From the NCBI GenBank assembly GCA_029858755.1, contig JAOUEK010000167.1:1-5358 (forward strand): a DNA stretch of 5,358 nt. Direction: 5' to 3'. Under the pieces are notes generated by a model that made no database searches, was not told where the DNA came from, and was given only the letters and a program-made list of their open reading frames with translations. The stretch comes from Thermoleophilia bacterium. Lineage in GTDB: Bacteria > Actinomycetota > Thermoleophilia > Gaiellales > Gaiellaceae. This document shows positions 1 to 5,358 of this stretch, in pieces (positions within the stretch are counted from its first letter, which is position 1; each line of letters starts with the position of its first letter). The translations under genes and the position numbers were made by a program.

Positions 1-1
1 G

Positions 2-325
2 CTGCTCGCGCCGCTCGCGAAGGAGACGGGTTGCGCGATCGACCTCGACCTGCGGCTCGTCCGCGACACGTACCGCATCGACCCGTCACATCGACTCGTA
101 GAGGCGCTGCGCGGCTCCTACGAGGACGTCACCGGCTCGGAGCTCGAGCTGGTCGGGATGAAGGTCGTCGCCGACGGCGCGATCTTCCATCAGGCAGGTA
201 TCCCGACGGTGTACCACGGCCCGGTGGGCACCGGCGCCCACGCGGACGTGGAGTCGATGCCGGTCACGGAGCTCGTCCGCGCGACCCGGGTCTACCTGCG
301 CACCCTCGAACGGCTCTGGGCGTGA
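2..325 (+). CDS. M20-family (ArgE/DapE-like) deacylase/peptidase, C-terminal part
   Basis: This is the last 107 codons of a gene cut by the left window edge, ending at TGA 323-325. The visible protein has the C-terminal signature of the M20 metallohydrolases (acetylornithine deacetylase, succinyl-diaminopimelate desuccinylase and relatives). A stretch reading VVADGAIFHQAGIPTVYHGP is followed by GTGAHADVES, matching the family pattern of an Asp, then GIPTV-x-GP, then a conserved AH before an acidic residue. The His at visible residue 80 (bases 239-241) lies where the family places a metal-ligand histidine. The final helix ends in YLRTLERLWA. The first metal ligands and the lid domain lie outside the window, so the substrate (N-acyl amino acid, dipeptide or other amide) cannot be assigned. 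HyuC-type N-carbamoyl amidohydrolases are also M20 members, but this tail looks closer to ArgE/DapE. The stop overlaps the start of the downstream acyl-CoA synthetase, so the two are probably co-translated. Confidence 0.78.
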   Translation: MLAPLAKETGCAIDLDLRLVRDTYRIDPSHRLVEALRGSYEDVTGSELELVGMKVVADGAIFHQAGIPTVYHGPVGTGAHADVESMPVTELVRATRVYLRTLERLWA

Positions 326-1881
326 GCACGCTCCGCCCCGAGTCGCCCACGAGCTCGCTTCCCGCCTACGAGGCGCTGCGTCGGGAGTTCGCCTGGCGTC
401 TCCCCCCGGCCTACAACATCGGGGTCGAGGTCAGCGACCGGCAGCGGCCGGGCGCGCCGGCGATCCTCGTCACCGACGGCCGCGAGATCACCCGAACCGT
501 CACCTTCGGCGAGCTCACCGAGGCCTCGAACCGTCTCGCGAACGCGCTCACGGAGCTGGGAACAGGGGTCGGCGACCGCGTCGCGGTCGTGCTCTCCCAG
601 CGTGTCGAGACCGCGCTCGCACACGTGGCCGCGTACAAGCTGGGGGCGATCGCGGTGCCGCTCAGTGCGCAGTTCGGCCCCGACGCGCTCAGCGTGCGCC
701 TGCACGACGCCGAGCCACGCGTCGTGCTCGGAGAGGCCGACGCTCTCGAGCGCGTGCGGTCACTCGGCCTGGAGGCGGCGCTCGTGGACGTCGACCGCGA
801 CCTCGACCGGCTCCTCGCCGATGCCTCGCCGCGGCTCACGCCCGCGGAGACGACGCCGGACACGCCAGCGCTGCTCGTCTACACGTCCGGCACCACGGGG
901 CCGCCAAAGGGGGCGCTGCACGGCCACCGCGTGCTCCCGGGGCACCTCCCGGGGTTCGAGCTCTCCCACGACTTCTTCCCCCAGCCGGGCGACCGCATCT
1001 GGACTCCCGCCGACTGGGCTTGGATCGGCGGCCTCTACGACGTGCTGATCCCGGCGCTCGCGCACGGCACGCCCGTCGTCGCGTACCGCGCCCGCCGCTT
1101 CGACCCGGAGCAGGCGCTCGACCTGATGGCGAGCGTGGGCGTGCGCAACGTCTTCATGCCGGCCACGGCCCTCCGGCTGATGCGCCACGCCGCCGGCACG
1201 AAGGTCGACCTGCGCACGCTCGCATCGGGTGGAGAGACCGTCGGCGAGGAGACTGCGGCGTGGTGCCTGGAGCGGCTCGGCGTGCGCCTCAACGAGTTCT
1301 ACGGCCAGACGGAGGCGAACCTCCTGCTCGGCAACTGCGCCGCCTGGCCGGAGCGCCCCGGGTCGATGGGGCTTCCGTACCCGGGCCACGACGTGCAGCT
1401 GATCGACGGCGAGCTCGCCGTCCGTGTGGCGGGAAACCCGGTCACGTTCCTCGGCTACTGGCGCAACCCCGACGCGACCGCAGCCAAGGTTCGCGACGGG
1501 TGGCTGTTCACCGGCGACCTCGCCACGGCGGACGAGGACGGCTACCTGCGCTTCGTCGGCCGCGCCGACGACCTGATCTCGAGCGGGGGCTACCGCATCG
1601 GCCCGGGCGAGATCGAGGACTGCCTGATCCGCCATCCCGCCGTCGTGCTCGCCGCGGCCGTCGGCGTCCCCGACGAGACGCGCGGCGAGGTGGTGAAGGC
1701 GTTCGTCGTCCCCGCGCCGGGCGTCGCTGTGGGCGACCAGCTCGCCGCCGAGCTCCAGCGCTGGGTACGCGAGCGGCTCGCGTCGTACGAGGTCCCGCGC
1801 TCGGTCGAGTTCGTCGACGACCTGCCGCTGACCGTGACCGGGAAGATCCGTCGGGGCGAGCTGCGCAGCCGCGAGCTCTAG
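322..1881 (+). CDS. AMP-forming acyl-CoA synthetase (acetyl-CoA synthetase/medium-chain ligase type)
   Basis: This is a complete 519-residue member of the ANL (adenylate-forming) superfamily. It activates a carboxylic acid with ATP to an acyl-adenylate and transfers it to CoA, presumably in the cytoplasm. The motifs appear in order: the ATP-binding loop YTSGTTGPPKG (residues 187-197); WTPADWAWIGGLYDVL, typical of the acetyl-CoA synthetase/medium-chain subgroup; GGETVGEE; the A5 motif YGQTE (327-331); FTGDL with Asp399; the hinge region GRADDLISSGGYRIGPGEIE (413-432); and the C-terminal TGKIRR with catalytic Lys508. The GTG start at 322 overlaps the upstream TGA. The frame is open further upstream to base 31, but that part is an Arg/Pro-rich read-through of the M20 gene in another frame and has no family similarity. 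No strong ribosome-binding site is visible, which fits translational coupling. The hairpin before the A7 motif (VQLIDGELAVRV) is shorter than usual. The substrate chain length is unknown. The TAG stop is shared with the converging gene. Confidence 0.94.
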   Translation: MSTLRPESPTSSLPAYEALRREFAWRLPPAYNIGVEVSDRQRPGAPAILVTDGREITRTVTFGELTEASNRLANALTELGTGVGDRVAVVLSQRVETALAHVAAYKLGAIAVPLSAQFGPDALSVRLHDAEPRVVLGEADALERVRSLGLEAALVDVDRDLDRLLADASPRLTPAETTPDTPALLVYTSGTTGPPKGALHGHRVLPGHLPGFELSHDFFPQPGDRIWTPADWAWIGGLYDVLIPALAHGTPVVAYRARRFDPEQALDLMASVGVRNVFMPATALRLMRHAAGTKVDLRTLASGGETVGEETAAWCLERLGVRLNEFYGQTEANLLLGNCAAWPERPGSMGLPYPGHDVQLIDGELAVRVAGNPVTFLGYWRNPDATAAKVRDGWLFTGDLATADEDGYLRFVGRADDLISSGGYRIGPGEIEDCLIRHPAVVLAAAVGVPDETRGEVVKAFVVPAPGVAVGDQLAAELQRWVRERLASYEVPRSVEFVDDLPLTVTGKIRRGELRSREL

Positions 1882-3464
1882 CCGACCCCGGCGCTCCCGC
1901 GGCGGAGCACGGCCCCGGCGCGGGTGCCCGTGAGGGCTCCGTCGCGAAGCGTGACGCGGCCGTTCACCACCACGTGCCGCATCCCGACCGCCAGCTCGCC
2001 GGGCGCGAACGTCGTCGCCCGCTCGCCGAAGCCGTCGCCGTCGAAGACGGCGACGTCCGCCCAGGCACCGGGCCGGAGCACGCCCCGGTCGCGGAGGCCG
2101 AGCCGCTCCGCCGGTACCCGCGTGAGCCGGCTCACCGCCTCGCCGGGCGAGAGGAGCCCCGTGTCGCGCACCAGGTAGCGGTAGTACCACGCCGCCCAGC
2201 TGTACGCCCCGTGGAACACGGACGCGGCGAGCGGGCCGTCCGGCGCCAGCGTCGTCGCGTCCGACCCCGGCATGGAGAGCGGGTGCGTGAACGCCTCGCG
2301 CTGCTGCTCCTCCGTATGGCAGTGGATCAGCACCATCAGGCGGTTGGGATGTGCCGTGTCCGCGAGAAGCAGGTCGTAGACGGCGTCGAGCGGCTCCTGG
2401 CCCCGCTCGGCCGCGATCGACGCGACGTCGCGCCGCGCGTACTCGGGCCAGAGCTCGTCGTCGAGGAGGACGACACGCTCCCAGTCCCGACCGGCGTCGA
2501 GGATGCCGCGGTGGCGCTTCAGCCGCTCGCGAGCCGACGGGTCACGCAGCAGCTCGGCCAGGCCGTACGCGTCCGCCTCGACCGCCTCGGCCGGCAGCGC
2601 CGCCGCGAGGAACGTGAAGCCGAAGAGGCGCGTGTGCATGTCGAAGGCGACATCCAGCCCGCGCCCGCGTGCTGCGTCGACGACCTCCACACACCGTCGG
2701 CCGTCGGCGAGCCCGCCGCGTGGGATCAGATGCGACACCTGGAGGCGCACACCCGCGCGCTCGGCCGTCAGCACCGCCTCGCCCACGGCGTTCGCCGCGC
2801 CCGCGTCCCGATCGCGGGTATGGGTCGCGTAGAGGGCGCCGCGGTGGGCGACGACGGCGCAGAGCGCCTCGACCTCCTCCGCCGTGGCACCCGCCTCGGC
2901 GGCGTACTCGAGGCCGGTGGAGAGCCCCCAGGCTCCCTCGTCGAGCGCCCGCTCGAGCAGGCCGCGCATCGCCGTCAACTCCGCGGGGCCGGCGGGGCCG
3001 TCCCGCAGGCCGACCGTGGCGAGCCGGAGCTGCCCGTTCGGCACGAGGCTGAGCACGTTGACCGCCGGGGAGGCTTCCTCCATCCGGTCGAGGTACTCAC
3101 CGTGCGTGCGCCACGTCAGGGGCACGGAGTCCGAGTACCCGTAGATCGCGCTTCGCGCCAGGCGCGGGTCGCGGATCGGGAAGCAGCCGTGCCCGCAGTT
3201 CCCGACGACCTCGAGCGTGACGCCCTGGTGGATCGCGCTCACCGCGCGCGGGTCGACGAGCAGCGTGTAGTCCGAGTGGCTGTGCACGTCGACGAAGCCC
3301 GGCGCGACGATGAGCCCCGTGGCGTCGAGCTCGTCCGCGTCCACGCGCCCGAGAGCCCCGAGCGCGTCGATCCGCCCACGGGCGATCGCCACGTCCGCCC
3401 GGAACCCGTCGCCGCCGGTCCCGTCGAGGACGGTACCGCCGCGGATCACGAGGTCGACGGTCAT
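1878..3464 (-). CDS. N-acyl-D-amino-acid deacylase-like amidohydrolase
   Basis: This is a complete 528-residue metal-dependent amidohydrolase of the D-aminoacylase type. The family hydrolyses N-acyl-D-amino acids to a free acid plus a D-amino acid, and some members act on other N-substituted amides. It starts with the usual small beta domain (LVIRGGTVLDGTGG), followed by the metal motif PGFVDVHSHSD (His61, His63, Asp65). Then come QGVTLEVVGNCG with Cys90 at the position of the family's metal-bridging cysteine, STGLEY (182-187), THTR with His215, SHL with His245, and PGSD with Asp402. The C-terminus ends in the typical GVLRPGAWADVAVFD and VVVNGRVTLRDG. Length suits the family (about 480-540). 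I chose ATG 3464 because homology starts at once and GGTGAG lies 10 bases upstream. An ATG at 3500 would add 12 unlikely residues and overlap the upstream gene. It lies 11 bases after the HyuB-type gene, so the two probably form an operon. Some family motifs are altered (FDMHT, THTRDR, SHLI), so the substrate is uncertain. Confidence 0.92.
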   Translation of the reverse strand: MTVDLVIRGGTVLDGTGGDGFRADVAIARGRIDALGALGRVDADELDATGLIVAPGFVDVHSHSDYTLLVDPRAVSAIHQGVTLEVVGNCGHGCFPIRDPRLARSAIYGYSDSVPLTWRTHGEYLDRMEEASPAVNVLSLVPNGQLRLATVGLRDGPAGPAELTAMRGLLERALDEGAWGLSTGLEYAAEAGATAEEVEALCAVVAHRGALYATHTRDRDAGAANAVGEAVLTAERAGVRLQVSHLIPRGGLADGRRCVEVVDAARGRGLDVAFDMHTRLFGFTFLAAALPAEAVEADAYGLAELLRDPSARERLKRHRGILDAGRDWERVVLLDDELWPEYARRDVASIAAERGQEPLDAVYDLLLADTAHPNRLMVLIHCHTEEQQREAFTHPLSMPGSDATTLAPDGPLAASVFHGAYSWAAWYYRYLVRDTGLLSPGEAVSRLTRVPAERLGLRDRGVLRPGAWADVAVFDGDGFGERATTFAPGELAVGMRHVVVNGRVTLRDGALTGTRAGAVLRRGSAGVG

Positions 3465-3474
3465 CGGCTGCCGA

Positions 3475-3480
3475 CTCACC
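3475..3480 (-). promoter_or_regulatory. Probable ribosome-binding site of the amidohydrolase
   Basis: Read on the minus strand, the sequence is GGTGAG, then TCGGCAGCCG, then ATG at 3464. GGTGAG resembles a Shine-Dalgarno sequence and lies 10 bases from the start codon. It also contains the TGA stop of the upstream HyuB-type gene, so ribosomes finishing that gene stop directly at this site. This supports the ATG at 3464 over the one at 3500. The match is only moderate. Confidence 0.45.
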
Positions 3481-5358
3481 GGGCGCGGGGATGCCGGCAT
3501 GCAGGGCCCGGCGGCGCGGAGGCGGCCCGCTCACGGCGCAGCGCGGCTGTGCCTGCCTCGTCGACGGAGCCGTCGTCCCGCAGCAGCACGCCGTACTCGG
3601 CGCGCGCGGCCGCGCGGGTCACCTTCTCGTCCAGCACGTCGCGTGCGACGGCGTCGGGATCCCGGGCGAGGGGGTCGCCCCACCCGCCGCCGCCGGCCAT
3701 CCGGTGGTGGAAGACGTCGCCCGGCTCGAGCACGGCTCCGAACATGGGCGGAAGCTGCTCGCGCGTCCCGTCCCGACGGAGCACCACGTTCGACGAGGTC
3801 GCACCCGGCAGACCGCCGGCGAGCCCGTACGGCTGATGCCGCTGCCGGTCCGAGCGCACTTGGAGCCGGGTGTCGGGGGCGAGCGCGCGCCAGGAGCGCT
3901 CGATCGCGAGGCCGCCGCGGTGGCGGCCGGCGCCACCGGAGTCGGGGACGAGGCCGTATCGCTCGATCCTGATCGGCCAGTCCGCCTCGGCGACCTCGAC
4001 GGGGATGTTGGCGATGCTCGCGCACGGGTTGGCGAGGCCGTCGTTCCCGTCCGAGACGGGCCGTCCGCCGCCGGTGCCGACGACGAGCTCGCTGTACACG
4101 AAGGGCTCGCCCTCGCGGCGCCCCGAGAAGAACGCGAGCGTGCTGCCGCCCTCGCCGGCAGCCGGTATGCGGTCGGGCACGATCTGCGCCAGCGCGCCGT
4201 TCATCACGTCGGAGAGGCGATACCCCGTGACACCTCGCATCGACGACGCCCCGGGGAGCACGACGTGCACGACAGTGCCCGGCCTCGTGATCACGGTGAT
4301 CGGCCGGGTGGCGCCGGAGGTGCACGGGATCTGCGCCCGGCACGCCGCCATCACCGTGTGGTAGACGCTGGCCTCCGCGAACGACGGCGTGCAGTTCAAC
4401 GCGCCCCGCACCATCGGCGCGCAATCGGAGAAGTCGGCGACCAGCTCGTCACCGCGAATCGTGAGGTGCACGGTGAGCGGCACGTCGCAGCTCTCGATGC
4501 CGTCCGAGTCCATGTGATCGGTGAAGGTGGTCGTGCCGTCGGGCCAGCTCGCGATCTCCCGTCGCAGCAGCTGCTCGGTGTGGTCGAGCAGGCCTCCCAG
4601 GAGCTCGTCGAGGCGGGCGACGCCGTAGCGGGACGCGAGCTCCTGCAAGCCCCGCTCGCCGATCGTGCACGCGGAGACCTGCGCCGCGAGGTCACCGCTG
4701 GCCTCTCGTGGCACGCGCACGTTTGCCCGGAACACCCGGAACAGGTCGTCGACGGGCCGACCCCTCGCGTAGAGGCGCACCCAGGGGAGCCGCAACCCCT
4801 CCTGGAAGACCTCCGTGCTGTCGCAGGCGATCGTGCCCGGCACACGGCCTCCGAGGTCTGCGTGATGGGCGATCGTGACGCAGAAGCCGATCAGCCGATC
4901 GCCCGCGAAGGCCGGCTTGACGACGAAGATGTCCGGGGTATGACTGGCCCCGTCGAAGGGGTCGTTGACCATGTACACGTCGCCGGAGGCGAAGCTGTCC
5001 CCGAAGCGCGCGAGCAGCGTCTTCATCGCCTGCGGGATCGAGCCGAGCTGCAGGGGGATGGTGACCGCCTGGGCGACGGTCTCTCCCGTCGGGCTGCACA
5101 GGGCCGCGGAGAAGTCCATGGCGTCGCGAACCACCGCGGAGTGCGCCGTGCGGAAGATCGTGGTTGCCATCTCGTCGGCCACGGTCGAGAGCGCGTTGGA
5201 GACGATCGGCAGGACGATCGCGTCGGCCTCGTGCGCGCCCGCGCGGGCAACGGCCAGGGGCCCGGCCGTCACCTGCTCCAGCACGAGCGCCCCGCCGTGG
5301 GCGCGCCGCACCGCCCAGCCCGGCGGCACGACCACCGTCGTGTCGTACTCGTCGACGA
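3476..5358 (-). CDS. hyuB: Hydantoinase B/5-oxoprolinase subunit (HyuB), fused in frame to the end of a HyuA domain; 5' partial
   Basis: The frame is open from the right edge to TGA 3478-3476 and holds a complete HyuB domain. HyuB and HyuA together catalyse ATP-dependent opening of hydantoins or 5-oxoproline in the cytoplasm. Numbering from the GTG codon at 5272, motifs include FRTAHSAVVRDAMDFSAALC near the N-terminus, NDPFDGASHTPD (103-114, bases 4931-4966), AHHADLGG (135-142), NIPVEVAEADWP, DSGGAGRHRGG (444-454) and GGGGWGDPL (527-535). Together these are diagnostic of the family. From that codon the protein is 598 residues, within the usual HyuB range. Upstream, the same frame reads VDEYDTTVVVPPGW and GGALVLEQV, the normal C-terminal end of HyuA, with no stop between. 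The simplest reading is therefore a fused HyuA-HyuB protein like eukaryotic 5-oxoprolinase, mostly outside the window. Alternatively hyuB starts separately at GTG 5272. The amidohydrolase gene follows after 11 bases. Whether the substrate is a hydantoin, 5-oxoproline or another cyclic amide cannot be told. Confidence 0.93.
   Translation of the reverse strand, partial: VDEYDTTVVVPPGWAVRRAHGGALVLEQVTAGPLAVARAGAHEADAIVLPIVSNALSTVADEMATTIFRTAHSAVVRDAMDFSAALCSPTGETVAQAVTIPLQLGSIPQAMKTLLARFGDSFASGDVYMVNDPFDGASHTPDIFVVKPAFAGDRLIGFCVTIAHHADLGGRVPGTIACDSTEVFQEGLRLPWVRLYARGRPVDDLFRVFRANVRVPREASGDLAAQVSACTIGERGLQELASRYGVARLDELLGGLLDHTEQLLRREIASWPDGTTTFTDHMDSDGIESCDVPLTVHLTIRGDELVADFSDCAPMVRGALNCTPSFAEASVYHTVMAACRAQIPCTSGATRPITVITRPGTVVHVVLPGASSMRGVTGYRLSDVMNGALAQIVPDRIPAAGEGGSTLAFFSGRREGEPFVYSELVVGTGGGRPVSDGNDGLANPCASIANIPVEVAEADWPIRIERYGLVPDSGGAGRHRGGLAIERSWRALAPDTRLQVRSDRQRHQPYGLAGGLPGATSSNVVLRRDGTREQLPPMFGAVLEPGDVFHHRMAGGGGWGDPLARDPDAVARDVLDEKVTRAAARAEYGVLLRDDGSVDEAGTAALRRERAASAPPGPACRHPRAR
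5273..5358 (-). other. C-terminal tail of a HyuA (hydantoinase/oxoprolinase A) domain
   Basis: The first 28 complete codons on the minus strand (from 5356) read VDEYDTTVVVPPGWAVRRAH and then GGALVLEQ. This matches the end of HyuA proteins, which typically finish with a (V/E)EYDSTxVVPPGW motif, a short variable stretch and a G-x-L-x-L strand. The rest of the HyuA domain, including its ATP-binding region, lies beyond the right edge. The tail is in the same frame as the HyuB domain and has no stop codon of its own. Confidence 0.8.

Noticed and set aside
31..321. A possible 97-residue N-terminal extension of the acyl-CoA synthetase
   Set aside because: This stretch encodes the M20 C-terminus in another frame. 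The extension is an Arg/Pro-rich read-through with no similarity to ligases. The GTG at 322 gives the normal family length.
1860..1935. A bidirectional terminator between the converging genes
   Set aside because: There is no intergenic space, and I found no convincing stem-loop followed by T residues on either strand.
760..2190. A 476-residue minus-strand open frame opposite the ligase
   Set aside because: It is a compositional shadow of the acyl-CoA synthetase frame, without motifs, and overlaps both well-supported genes.
3465..3500. An upstream ATG at 3500 for the amidohydrolase
   Set aside because: It would add MPASPRPVSRQP, overlap the end of the HyuB gene by about 25 bases and ignore the ribosome-binding site placed before ATG 3464.
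3603..3616. A perfect 14-base GC palindrome (CGCGCGGCCGCGCG)
   Set aside because: It lies inside the HyuB coding sequence in a run of Ala and Arg codons, where such palindromes arise from GC-only codon choice. There is no second copy or T-run to suggest a site or terminator.
1020..3836. A 938-residue plus-strand open frame spanning the end of the ligase and the whole amidohydrolase
   Set aside because: It is rich in Arg, Pro, Ala and Gly with no recognisable motif, and it lies in another frame of, or antisense to, clearly conserved genes. Long antisense frames are expected at this GC content.

Overview
The window is very GC-rich (roughly 70%), with GC-biased third positions, GTG starts and almost no intergenic space. 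This suggests a high-GC free-living bacterium. An actinobacterial lineage such as Thermoleophilia is my guess, but the sequence does not prove it. There are no RNA genes, mobile elements, CRISPR arrays or sizeable intergenic gaps, and coding density is close to 100%.

Layout: two converging gene pairs. On the plus strand, the C-terminal end of an M20-family (ArgE/DapE-like) deacylase/peptidase runs off the left edge. Its stop overlaps the GTG start of a complete 519-residue AMP-forming acyl-CoA synthetase (GTGA overlap, 322-325). On the minus strand, read from the right edge leftwards, an open frame begins in the last residues of a HyuA-type (hydantoinase/oxoprolinase A) protein. It continues without a stop into a complete HyuB (hydantoinase B/oxoprolinase) domain. 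After 11 bases comes a complete 528-residue N-acyl-D-amino-acid deacylase-like amidohydrolase. The two units meet tail to tail at 1878-1881, where a single CTAG supplies the TAG stop of both genes.

How they may work together: three of the four products belong to families that cleave amide, lactam or hydantoin C-N bonds. The fourth activates a free carboxylic acid to its CoA thioester. A reasonable but unproven reading is a catabolic cluster. HyuA/HyuB would open a cyclic amide (hydantoin or 5-oxoproline type) using ATP, the amidohydrolase and/or the M20 enzyme would remove an N-acyl or N-carbamoyl group, and the ligase would channel the released acid into CoA-dependent metabolism. The actual substrate cannot be read from the sequence. 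I see no clearly new system here. The points most worth a second look are the in-frame HyuA-HyuB junction, the shared palindromic stop, and the pairing of a deacylase with an acid-activating ligase.
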